DNA of 8,699 bases from an uncultured Rickettsiales bacterium (GCA_937927795.1 CALBSF010000112.1:1-8699); one strand, 5' to 3'. Shown: positions 1 to 7,290, numbered from the stretch's first letter. Notes: a model not told the origin generated them from the sequence alone. Numbers and translations are program-made.

Positions 1-163
1 CAAGATAAGCCTCGTAAGCGAAAAACAAGGCCACAATAACCAATATCACTTCAATAGATTTTAAGCAGTGATTTACCTCTTTTATTAAAACCCACGTTTT
101 GGTAAGTGCCTTTAAAGATTTAGAAAATCCTGCAATTATTTTTTGGATAAAATGATATTTCAT
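1..163 (-). CDS. Partial hypothetical membrane protein (N-terminal 54 codons)
   Basis: An ATG at 163 opens a minus-strand frame with no stop to the window edge. It starts MKYHFIQKIIAGFSK, continues with a basic stretch (KSLKALTKTWVLIKEVNH), and ends in a hydrophobic segment, SIEVILVIVALFFAYEAYL (about residues 36-54), which looks like a membrane span. There is no strong Shine-Dalgarno before the ATG. An in-frame TAG upstream leaves a TTG as the only other start option nearby. It begins 59 bases after the stop of the ApeA-like gene on the same strand, so it could be the next gene of the same transcript. I do not recognise the family. A membrane partner beside a defence gene is plausible but unproven. 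Uncertainty comes from its short visible length. Confidence 0.45.
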   Translation of the reverse strand, partial: MKYHFIQKIIAGFSKSLKALTKTWVLIKEVNHCLKSIEVILVIVALFFAYEAYL

Positions 164-222
164 AAATCTGATTTTATATTCGACAGACTGCAACTACGGC
201 AATTTGTGAGGCTTTTCTGAGG

Positions 223-1677
223 TTAAGTTGCGGCATTGATGATTTCTTTGCTATCTTCAGAAGTGAATCCAAAACGCTCAATACTGTTTCTAACTCTATT
301 ATAATCGATGTAAGCACCCAATTTAAATACTAAAATCTCTCGATCTATCCCAAGCCTTTGCAAAATCAGGAAATAAACCGATAGCTCAAGAATGTCATTA
401 TAGAGTTCTAATCCAGAAACTTTTCCGATATCTCCATGAATTATATGATTTCTATCTTTGACGATTTTTCTTAATATTTCCTCTTTAATTCCTATCTCGT
501 TCCAAAGATCTATCAATCCTTCTTGCTTTGCACATTTTTTTATAAGCTCTAGGGTTGGAGCCCTTTCTTCATTCACTCTTTTTACACTATTAAAAAAGTC
601 TTCCTTCTTTTTCTTTTTATAAGAACTAGCCTCTGTATTAACAATTTCTTCTACTTTTGCTAAAATTTTCCCAAAAACTTCATCATCAAAATAATTGCTT
701 CTATATTTCTGCACCATGAACTCAAGACACACATACAAGTTGATAAATCTCTGATATTTATCTTTTACAAATCTTGCTCCATAAAATAATTCGCAAACAT
801 CAAATTCATCATCTGATAAAGAAAACCAGTTATAAATCACATCTCCTGGAATTTCATAATCTGTGCCATACAAATTCTGAAATTGCTCTGACAAATTATG
901 TCCCCAATGCAACATGCTATATTTCTTCTTTGAATCTTCGACACAATTAAAGCCATCAGAGTAGAATTCCGCTTCATCTCCATTGATTAAAACTTTTTCA
1001 ATTCCATAGTTTTTTCCTGTTAAAAAACTATGAAGAATCTGATATTTTTTAACCAATTCCTTTACTTTTTTCTCAGAGAATCTTATTGGGTTTTTAAATG
1101 AAAAAATGACCGAAGGCGCAACTCTTGAGGAAGAAATGTAATCCATGGGAGTCCAAGATTCATTGAAATCAAAGTGATATAAAAAAACTGAGTCTTTCAA
1201 ATCAACAACTTCAATTTTGTTTTCACTTTCTTGCTTAAAGCCATTTAAAAAATTGCAAATTTGCTTAGTTGGACCCAAAAATTCTTTTAATCCATCAATA
1301 TGAATTTCTATTAGCGAAAGGTCAGATAATCTCTGATTGAAAACTAGAATGTCTTCACATTGAAATCTTTGCTCTCTAATCGATAGACCTTGTCCTATTC
1401 GCCTCGATCCCAATTTTATAAATTTTAAATTAAATAAATAAAATCTCTTAGAATCTCCGTTTCCAGTAAGACAATCGATTTCTTCTTTGTATTCTAGAGG
1501 CTCATCCCCCTCTCTGTTCTCACTAAAAATTTCCAGAAAAATTCCATCATCGGTTATCTCAAGTTTGCCAGCTATTTCTTTGGTTTTATTTTTTTCAGCG
1601 ATAGGAAAATTTATCGCTACATCGATTACTCTTTTTTCTTTAAAATAGCTTTCTTTGAATCTTCCAAATTCTCTCAT
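223..1677 (-). CDS. ApeA-like HEPN-domain protein, putative anti-phage (abortive infection) RNase
   Basis: This 484-residue protein has the layout of ApeA-type proteins. The N-terminal part (about 1-230) has a beta-rich opening with IAGKLEITDDGIFLEIF at 35-51, resembling the 'G-x-L-x-i-x-x-x-g-i-x-L-e-l' start of ApeA N-terminal domains, and a conserved-looking SWTPMD at 174-179. The C-terminal helical half (about 300-450) ends in KDRNHIIHGD, where R409-x4-H414 matches the RX4-6H active site of HEPN RNases. In the family, ApeA protects against phage, with HEPN RNase activity presumed to stop growth; acting on cytoplasmic RNA here is inference. The start is the first ATG, with a weak GAG-type ribosome site (AAAAAGAG) 5 bases before it. 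It lies directly downstream of an MNT remnant and upstream of a possible membrane-protein gene. Family identity is by motif and architecture only; another HEPN family is the main alternative. Confidence 0.8.
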   Translation of the reverse strand: MREFGRFKESYFKEKRVIDVAINFPIAEKNKTKEIAGKLEITDDGIFLEIFSENREGDEPLEYKEEIDCLTGNGDSKRFYLFNLKFIKLGSRRIGQGLSIREQRFQCEDILVFNQRLSDLSLIEIHIDGLKEFLGPTKQICNFLNGFKQESENKIEVVDLKDSVFLYHFDFNESWTPMDYISSSRVAPSVIFSFKNPIRFSEKKVKELVKKYQILHSFLTGKNYGIEKVLINGDEAEFYSDGFNCVEDSKKKYSMLHWGHNLSEQFQNLYGTDYEIPGDVIYNWFSLSDDEFDVCELFYGARFVKDKYQRFINLYVCLEFMVQKYRSNYFDDEVFGKILAKVEEIVNTEASSYKKKKKEDFFNSVKRVNEERAPTLELIKKCAKQEGLIDLWNEIGIKEEILRKIVKDRNHIIHGDIGKVSGLELYNDILELSVYFLILQRLGIDREILVFKLGAYIDYNRVRNSIERFGFTSEDSKEIINAAT

Positions 1678-1698
1678 AACAACTCTTTTTAGATTTTA

Positions 1699-1884
1699 TT
1701 AGTCTTGATGTGAAATTAGAAAATTATAACTCACTTTTGCCTTCCGTTCTTTGTAATCGCCGCATGCGTAAGAGCCAAAAAGGATGATTTTTTCAATCGT
1801 CTAACGGTTCTCACGGATTGTAGCAATGATTTTTACTAACTCGTCTTGCTTGAGTTGAGGCAGGTTTTTGAGCGAACGTTTCAT
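1699..1884 (-). pseudogene. Decayed minimal nucleotidyltransferase (MNT, GSYxxGD) gene fragment
   Basis: From the ATG at 1884 the frame reads MKRSLKNLPQLKQDELVKII and ends after 27 codons at TAG (1801-1803). The same frame continues as TIEKIILFGSYACGDYKERK and then VSYNFLI before TAA at 1699-1701. This matches the start of MNT proteins, often fused to HEPN, in which 'LPxxKQxEL' is followed by an ILFGSYARGD nucleotide-binding signature and then SDYDxLV with the catalytic aspartates. Here there is a nonsense codon, the signature Arg is Cys, the loop between GDYKE and the SDYD motif is mostly deleted, and the SDYD motif has become S-Y-N. The rest of the protein is missing: the ApeA-like gene starts 21 bases after the remnant. 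It is not a functional gene. MNT identity rests mainly on the FGSYxxGD and LPQLKQDEL blocks. Confidence 0.65.
1723..1728 (-). promoter_or_regulatory. Candidate -10 box for the ApeA-like gene
   Basis: A perfect TATAAT on the minus strand, 45 bases before the ATG at 1677. No good -35 box is found 16-18 bases upstream and there is no extended -10 TG. It lies inside the MNT remnant, so it could be a chance match in AT-rich DNA. Confidence 0.3.
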
Positions 1885-1902
1885 GAGCTATGATTGTAAA
1901 TT

Positions 1903-1929
1903 TAAATTCATTCAGAATATACGAATTTA
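1903..1929. repeat. 7-bp inverted repeat upstream of the MNT remnant
   Basis: TAAATTC (1903-1909) and GAATTTA (1923-1929) are perfect inverted copies with a 13-base loop that holds a smaller ATTC-A-GAAT pair. The site is 19-45 bases upstream of the remnant's ATG and just past the 3' end of the large HTH-nuclease gene. It could be a former operator or a weak stem-loop. AT-rich composition makes chance a real possibility. Confidence 0.3.
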
Positions 1930-1965
1930 CATAAAAAAACAACTTACAAGCTCAAAAAGATGTAC

Positions 1966-4900
1966 TTATTTTTTATTTAGCTCGTTTTTGATGGCAATTC
2001 GTACAAATTCATTCTGAATTTCTTCAACTTTTGTTAACATTAAGTTTCTACACTTGTCTGTAGTAAATTTGTTCAAGGCAAGCCAGCTCTGAATTGCAAA
2101 CTCCAAATATTCATATTTGGCATCATCTTTTCCAATCTCGTTAAAAAAGTTAACCAGGAAGAGAGTCCAGTCAATTTTTTCTTCCTCCAGCACAGCTAGG
2201 CGCAATAGCCGAACTAAGAAATTGAAACACACACTGAGAAAACTTTTTAAATCAGATCCAGGTAAATTGATTTGATTTAAAAGGTGGTAGGCTCTGAGAG
2301 AAATTTCTAGACTTGGATTCTGTTTTAAGTTTTTACCAAAAGGGATGGTATGGTTTTTAATCCTATTGTTGTCATCCAACACAATATTTAAAAAATCTTC
2401 TCCATTAAAAGGTATAAAATGGAAAAAAAGACCAGCTAACTCTCCCAGTGCTAAACTGTATTGCTTTCTATCTAAAAGAGATTTTTCCAATCCCGCTTGG
2501 AAAAATATAAAGCTGTTAACAGATTTTACTCCGATATCCTCTGATTTCATCAAGCCAATAAGTCGCCAATCATCAGTTAGAAATACAGCATCGTTATTCA
2601 TACAATAGATCATTGATTCAATGAGCCACTTATGATCGCTAAAAGATTTTTTTATTGATTCGGATGGACTTTTCTGATCTTCGCTTTTTTTGTGACGCGG
2701 AAAAATTTCTACTTCACCCTTGCGCAAAAAATCCCAAGCATCTCTTAGAATTTGCTTCTCACATAAAGCCAAATCTTTTTGAACATCGAATAACAATTCT
2801 TCAGAGGCTTTTATTTTTTTACCTAAAGCGCTTAGTAAGCCTAATTGACCGCATCTAGCAAAATTGAGTAACGCACAGTAATCTATAACAAAACTTGAAT
2901 TTTTAAAGTTTTCCTCTTGGTACTCTTTGAATTCTTTATCAAGTGTGTTGTATGGAATAACAAAGCTAAAATCGTAATTGTTCTTTGGGATCTCTATGGC
3001 CTCTGGAAAAGAACGCTCGAACATTTTTTGCAAAAAATAAACAGGCATAGGGTTTGTTAAAAACAACTCTCTCTTTTTTTCAAATGATTGACGAGCTCTA
3101 ATAAAAAAATCCCTTATCTCATTTGAAACTGACCCATCAGACTCTATCAGTTGAACTGGCTTAATAATTGTTTTTTCTGGCGTTATATTTTGAAGTTCAA
3201 AAATATTTTGAACAAACCTATCTGATTCGCTATTATCCTGATAACGACCCATTAAAGCACTATAATGAGACAAGACATCCCTATAGATTTCTTTATCGCT
3301 CGAAAAAATAGCTTTTGCTTCATTCATTTTACTCAAGGCTTCATTCTTTTTTCCTTCCAAAACATAAGAAATACTTAGAAGCGCCCAACATTCAAAATCC
3401 ATCTTGTCCTTTGCCTCGGTCATCAATGGCAATAGAAACCTAATAGCGCACTCTGGAGAGCCGTTATATAGAAACTTACGAGCTACATCCTTTATTTCCT
3501 CATAAGAGTAGTTGCAGTCTTTGATTATTTTTTGAAATAAATCATATGCACCCGTATAATCTCTATTTTTAGTTAATTTATCTGATGCATCGCCAAAAAG
3601 CTTGGTCTGTTTTTGAACATCTGACAACTTATCCTCTTTTATTATTGGCTTTTCTACGCGACCAGAAATTACGGCAGCATTATAGAGGTCAAATTTGATT
3701 TCATTTAGCGTATCCTCTGGCCAATTATTGATTTTTGCATAATCAAGAGCTTTAGAAAAATACTCTGTCGCTTTTGTTGCTAGATTTGATTTAAAAAAAA
3801 GAGGAATTAAATCGGAAGATTTTAGTTCATACCCACCTTTCTCAACTTCTTCCATTAAGGTATGACCTTTTAATCTATTTAGATTAATAGACTCAGGAAA
3901 ATTGCACAATCCCATATCAATATATGACGAAGCCAATTCAAACTCTTTTAGCCTTAAATAGGTTTCAGACACTACGGCAGTCATGTTTTCATTGCGACCA
4001 AATTCATCTCTAGGATTATCATAACTCTCAATAAAATTTTTAGACTCAGAGAGTTTATTGCAAATATTTAGCACATAGATATGCAATGAAATGTAATCCA
4101 GATTCTTTTTATCTTTAGCCAAGAGTTCTTCGGAAAATTTTAGAGCAAGCTGATATTTATTACTAATTTTTTTTCTGATTACATTTTCAATCAAATTCCG
4201 CTTCGGAATATCAAAATCAGGATCAAGATCAATGGCCTTTTCTAGATATTCAATTCCTCTATCTATATCTTCTTTTTTTTCATCATGAGAGAAACATACG
4301 CCTAAATTATTATACCATTTTTTTCGCCTTACTTCCTCTCCGGGTTTTTCAACCTCGATTTTTAGTTCTAAAAGAATTTCCTTAGCTTCTGAATATTTTT
4401 CTTCGTTAATTAATCTTCTAACGTGCGCCATTTTAGCATCAGTTTCCAAAGCATTGGCTGCAAAAAGTTTTCCATCTATTGACGCAATAGTTCTCGAATC
4501 GTTTTCTATTATTTCTTTGACACTCTTAAAATCTTTATCCAACTCTTTCGTAATTTGTTTTAATTCCTTCTGATTTTCTTCAATTTCACCAAAATGACCT
4601 CCGAAGAATTTATTCTTAATGTCTCTTGATGCTTCCTGCATTTTGCACATATTGTCTAGTGCGCGACCATCCCAGAATATGGGTGATGGTAACTCTAGAA
4701 AAATAGCATGCTTTATTACTTCATCCTTTATGTAAGCTGAAGGTGAATCCGCCAAACAAAATACTATACTTTCTATAGGTGTGGGTGTGTTTTTGTTGGA
4801 AAAAAAATATTTTTTTATTCCTTCAAGTTCTCTCTTTAAAGTAGAACTATCAGTCCTTGCGTAACGCTTAACTTGAAATAAGGTATAAAATTGAGAATTT

Positions 4901-5280
4901 TTTCCGTTAAGAATTTTTTTAGCTATAATATCTCTTTTTTTATCTCCGACTCCATCAAATACTTGGATATCCGTATACTCTTCTTTTTTAGATCTTAAAA
5001 TCATATCAACCAAACTCACAAAGTTTCCAGGGGTCAGTTCTTTAAATGGCAATATATTGCCACCACCTACATCAGGTTTTGGAGCATCAATTAAAGATGA
5101 TAAAGATACTTCCAGTGCATTAGCTACTTTTTCAATAAATTCCGGGCTTGGATTTTTAGTTTTTCCAGTTTCAACTTTCTTTAGAGTGCTATAGTCAACG
5201 GAGGCTTTCATAGCAAGTTGCCGCTGAGTCATCTTGTTATTTTTTCTGAGCCGTAAAATCTCATTTCCTATAAATGTCAT
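1966..5280 (-). CDS. Xre-HTH / PD-(D/E)XK nuclease / TPR-like / PIN-like multidomain protein
   Basis: A 1104-residue protein with four recognisable parts. Residues 1-65 are an Xre/Cro helix-turn-helix (MTQRQLAMKASVDYSTLKKVE). Residues about 78-230 look like a PD-(D/E)XK nuclease of Mrr type: E81 in the first helix, D117 in GVGDKKRD, Q136-V-K138 in LFQVKRY, and IFWDG at 201-205. About 231-262 is a charged, probably coiled-coil linker. About 280-690 is helical with TPR-like pairs, for example NLGVCF followed by GIEYLEKAIDLDPD. About 795-930 resembles a PIN RNase: FVIDYCALL with D800, E827/E828, and FLTDD with D903/D904. The last 170 residues are helical. No family name is recognised. TPR arrays ending in PIN-like domains occur in prokaryotic conflict proteins, so a sensor with nuclease effectors is the inferred role. 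The first ATG has TAGGA 4 bases before it. No clear promoter is seen; HTH autoregulation is plausible. Confidence 0.8.
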   Translation of the reverse strand: MTFIGNEILRLRKNNKMTQRQLAMKASVDYSTLKKVETGKTKNPSPEFIEKVANALEVSLSSLIDAPKPDVGGGNILPFKELTPGNFVSLVDMILRSKKEEYTDIQVFDGVGDKKRDIIAKKILNGKNSQFYTLFQVKRYARTDSSTLKRELEGIKKYFFSNKNTPTPIESIVFCLADSPSAYIKDEVIKHAIFLELPSPIFWDGRALDNMCKMQEASRDIKNKFFGGHFGEIEENQKELKQITKELDKDFKSVKEIIENDSRTIASIDGKLFAANALETDAKMAHVRRLINEEKYSEAKEILLELKIEVEKPGEEVRRKKWYNNLGVCFSHDEKKEDIDRGIEYLEKAIDLDPDFDIPKRNLIENVIRKKISNKYQLALKFSEELLAKDKKNLDYISLHIYVLNICNKLSESKNFIESYDNPRDEFGRNENMTAVVSETYLRLKEFELASSYIDMGLCNFPESINLNRLKGHTLMEEVEKGGYELKSSDLIPLFFKSNLATKATEYFSKALDYAKINNWPEDTLNEIKFDLYNAAVISGRVEKPIIKEDKLSDVQKQTKLFGDASDKLTKNRDYTGAYDLFQKIIKDCNYSYEEIKDVARKFLYNGSPECAIRFLLPLMTEAKDKMDFECWALLSISYVLEGKKNEALSKMNEAKAIFSSDKEIYRDVLSHYSALMGRYQDNSESDRFVQNIFELQNITPEKTIIKPVQLIESDGSVSNEIRDFFIRARQSFEKKRELFLTNPMPVYFLQKMFERSFPEAIEIPKNNYDFSFVIPYNTLDKEFKEYQEENFKNSSFVIDYCALLNFARCGQLGLLSALGKKIKASEELLFDVQKDLALCEKQILRDAWDFLRKGEVEIFPRHKKSEDQKSPSESIKKSFSDHKWLIESMIYCMNNDAVFLTDDWRLIGLMKSEDIGVKSVNSFIFFQAGLEKSLLDRKQYSLALGELAGLFFHFIPFNGEDFLNIVLDDNNRIKNHTIPFGKNLKQNPSLEISLRAYHLLNQINLPGSDLKSFLSVCFNFLVRLLRLAVLEEEKIDWTLFLVNFFNEIGKDDAKYEYLEFAIQSWLALNKFTTDKCRNLMLTKVEEIQNEFVRIAIKNELNKK

Positions 5281-5303
5281 AAATCCTAGTTATCTTTGAA
5301 AAC

Positions 5304-5332
5304 TTGACAAATACATAATTTGCATCTATCTT
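5304..5332 (+). promoter_or_regulatory. Candidate plus-strand promoter with overlapping inverted repeat
   Basis: TTGACA (5304-5309), a 17-base spacer and TATCTT (5327-5332) form a reasonable sigma-70-type promoter pointing right, into the 5361-5382 hairpin and then antisense to the MazF-like gene. CAAAT (5308-5312) and ATTTG (5318-5322) form an inverted repeat over it, 28-42 bases upstream of the Xre-HTH gene start, so this could instead be that protein's operator. No plus-strand gene follows. Confidence 0.3.
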
Positions 5333-5360
5333 AACCATACAAATTGCCATCAGGCACAAG

Positions 5361-5382
5361 CAACCCTCCGAAAGGGGGGTTG
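5361..5382 (-). terminator. Strong GAAA-loop hairpin after the MazF-like gene
   Basis: CAACCCTCC (5361-5369) and GGGGGGTTG (5374-5382) form a 9-bp stem, with one G-T pair, closed by a GAAA tetraloop. It is the most GC-rich stretch of the window and starts 6 bases after the toxin stop codon, which fits a transcription end or an mRNA-stabilising stem. Neither strand has a T-run after it, so it is not a textbook intrinsic terminator. Confidence 0.45.
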
Positions 5383-5388
5383 AGTAAA

Positions 5389-5772
5389 TCAGATCATACC
5401 CTTTAAAGCTTCCCTTATCTCATCAAATTGTTTTTGAGATAATTTTCCCATCTTGTCAGTTAATCTCCTACTCTCCAGCAAGCGAATTTGTGACAGCATC
5501 ACGCATTGCTCTTTTTCCTTGAAGTGTATCTTATAATAGTAGTGCTTTTCTTTAATCTGGGTTGTTAGAGGGATGCCCCAAAATATATGATCATTGAATT
5601 TCCGGACCACCAGAACCGGCCGACTATAATCTTTATTTTTCCCATTTTCTTCGTGACCAATATTTAAGCCAATACTGCACCACCATATTTCACGTTTTTG
5701 AAATGTTGGCGCTATGTGATCAGTGTCTAGCTTCTTCTTGACTAAATTCCAGTCGTCAAAATTTTTATGCAT
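5389..5772 (-). CDS. MazF/PemK-family toxin-like protein, no antitoxin visible
   Basis: A 127-residue protein. After a 26-residue leader it has the family's beta-barrel opening, KREIWWCSIGLNIGHEENGK (26-45), then SRPVLVV (50-56), FWGIPLTTQ (64-72) and LSQIRLLESRRL (93-104). These match the usual 'GEIWxV...G.E...RPvlVi' and 'sQiRtvd..RL' blocks. MazF/PemK toxins are cytoplasmic sequence-specific mRNA endonucleases, normally held in check by a small antitoxin encoded just upstream. Here 334 bases upstream hold no antitoxin-sized gene with a start codon, and the next gene downstream is the large HTH protein. Similar stand-alone PemK-like proteins with this 'REIWWCS.G.NIG.E' pattern are, as I recall, frequent in Patescibacteria. 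No good ribosome site precedes the ATG. Whether it still cuts RNA, or has another role, cannot be told from sequence. Confidence 0.85.
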   Translation of the reverse strand: MHKNFDDWNLVKKKLDTDHIAPTFQKREIWWCSIGLNIGHEENGKNKDYSRPVLVVRKFNDHIFWGIPLTTQIKEKHYYYKIHFKEKEQCVMLSQIRLLESRRLTDKMGKLSQKQFDEIREALKGMI

Positions 5773-5809
5773 TTTTTAAGAAGTTAAATTATTGATCTAA
5801 TAAAAGGAC

Positions 5810-5838
5810 AAAATATGGCACTTATTGATAAATATCAA
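5810..5838 (-). promoter_or_regulatory. Promoter of the MazF-like gene with palindromic -35 region
   Basis: On the minus strand TTGATA (5833-5838), a 17-base spacer and TATTTT (5810-5815) lie about 38 bases before the ATG at 5772. The -35 box is one arm of a perfect palindrome, TTGATA-AA-TATCAA (5825-5838). That placement suits a repressor site, though no bound protein can be named. Confidence 0.45.
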
Positions 5839-6046
5839 GGAAGAATTTTGTAAAATTATTGATGGTAAGTGAAATTGTGGCGTAGTAGAAAAATTGCGAT
5901 TTTCGTAATTTTGGAACTATGGCACAATTGGTGTTGAGGACAGGTTCTTTTTTATTGATACGATCCCCGCATAACCTTCCTGCATATTGAGCTAGAGTTT
6001 CATTTGCAGTAATGATTTTGCTTCTATACCTCCTAAAGCTTATTCT
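5825..6046 (-). other. 74-codon open frame without start codon, possible gene relic
   Basis: This is the only notable content of the 334-base stretch between the toxin and integrase genes besides the toxin promoter. The minus-strand frame is open from 6046 to a TAA at 5822-5824 and includes KIITANETLAQYAGRLCGD and VLNTNCAIVPKLRK, but it has no ATG, GTG or TTG. AGGAGGT, a perfect ribosome-site sequence, lies near its 5' end. Seventy-four stop-free codons is longer than expected in such AT-rich DNA, so a decayed or start-mutated gene is possible. I do not recognise a family, and chance is not excluded. Confidence 0.25.
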
Positions 6047-6106
6047 CTAAAATCTGAATTTTTTCACAGATAAGGCTAGTCATTAATATCTAACAGTTTT
6101 ATTACT

Positions 6107-7290
6107 CTAGGCTTTCTTCATAACCTTACCGGCCAACATAGAAGTGGCTTGCTTCAAAGAACTATTTGCCAAATGTGCATAGCGTTGAGTTGTTCTAATA
6201 TTTGAATGTCCAACAAGCTTTCCTATCACTTCCAATCCTATTCCGTTACTAACCAGAATTGATGCAAAAGTGTGGCGTAAATCGTGGATTGTAGCGTCTT
6301 TGATTTTAGCCTTCTTACAAACTTCAAGCCAAAATCTTTTGATGTCTTTTTGATGAGTTTTGGTTTAAGTATTGTAAAACAAATACTGCTTAGTGCTGAT
6401 GATTCTGTTATCAGTGAATGTTGCCAATTTCTTTTCTGAAACAATTTTTGTTTTCATCTTTTGCAAAATATCCACCGCTTCCTGACTTAACGGAATGCGT
6501 GAAATTTTATTCTGTTTGGTAAGAAAAGCGGGTTTTGCCCATACTTCACCTTCAAAATCCTGCCAACGCGCAGATAGAACCTCTCCCTTTCTTGATCCGG
6601 TAAGTAAAATCAGCCTTATGATATTTGCGCTCATCTGATTTGGCTCTTCATCCAAAACTTTGGTTAATCTGCTAATCTCATCTTCTGATAAATATCTTTC
6701 GCGCTTATGCTCAGGAAATTTTTTAATTCCCTGGGTTGGATTCTTTTCTAAAATTTCCCAAGAAACGGCGGTGTTAAACATCACGTGTATTATCTCTAAT
6801 ACTCTATTACCCATGCGCGGCGTTTCAGAAAATGAGCGATGAAAACTTTCGATTTCCTTTTTTCCAATTGAGTCAATTTTAAGATTGCCAAATTTTGTGA
6901 TGATGTGCTTTTTAAAGAAAAATTCGCGATAATCTTTTAGAGTGTTTGGACGCAAAACTTTTTCTTTCGCCTTCAAAAAATCTTCAGCTAGTTGTTTAAC
7001 GGTTGGAGTGCCGTGAATTGCCTGCCTTTCATCAAGCGGATCATGACCTTTAGTGATTTCACCTTTCAACTGAATTGCCATATCGCGCGCCGCAGAATAT
7101 GACAATGCCGGATATCCGCCCAAAGTATATTTTCTTTCTCGTCCATTTATCACATAACGCAAAACGAATGATTTCGCGCTATTGTCGGTGATGCGAATCC
7201 CCAAACCAATTAGGCGATCATCCCAATAAATTTTATGTTTGCCTTTGGCAGCGGAAGTGATTTAATGAACTTATCGTTTAAATTTGGCAT
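6107..7290 (-). pseudogene. Tyrosine recombinase (phage-type integrase) broken by frameshift and stop codon
   Basis: The gene starts at ATG 7290 as MPNLNDKFIKSLPLP. The match then jumps to another frame near 7246-7256 and continues AKGKHKIYWDDRLIGLGIR, the arm-binding N-terminus of this integrase family. A missing base there is the simplest cause. The rest is in one frame: core-binding domain, TGSRKGEVLSARW (first catalytic Arg) and TKQNKISRIPL (catalytic Lys). A TAA at 6365-6367 interrupts it after KQYLFYNT. The same frame then resumes to TAG 6107-6109 with IHDLRHTF (HxxR), GHSNIRTTQRYAH (His and the Tyr nucleophile, Tyr codon 6179-6181) and LAGKVMKKA. The repaired protein is about 394 residues, normal for the family. 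Both lesions remove function, since the product lacks the N-terminus and the nucleophile. It sits 176 bases from the tRNA-Ala fragment, its presumed target. Confidence 0.9.

Noticed and set aside
2345..2858. Two short plus-strand frames (2345-2608 and 2655-2858)
   Set aside because: They lie wholly inside the PIN-containing part of the 1104-residue gene, which has clear domain motifs, and their translations show no recognisable features.
6365..6367. Stop-codon reassignment as the reason for the in-frame TAA in the integrase
   Set aside because: TAA ends the 1104-residue gene normally, and the integrase also has an unrelated frameshift. TGA ends alr and the toxin, so the TGA-to-Gly code of some CPR lineages is excluded too.
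6238..6444. 68-residue minus-strand reading frame
   Set aside because: It overlaps the integrase C-terminal region in another frame. The frame that carries HDLRHTF and the Tyr nucleophile is the one interrupted at 6365, so this one is a shadow.
6660..6842. 60-residue plus-strand frame
   Set aside because: Antisense to the conserved integrase core-binding region; no motif of its own.
7240..7260. Programmed ribosomal frameshift in the integrase N-terminus
   Set aside because: No X-XXY-YYZ slippery heptamer is present at the switch point, and the gene carries a second lesion, so mutation or assembly error is simpler.
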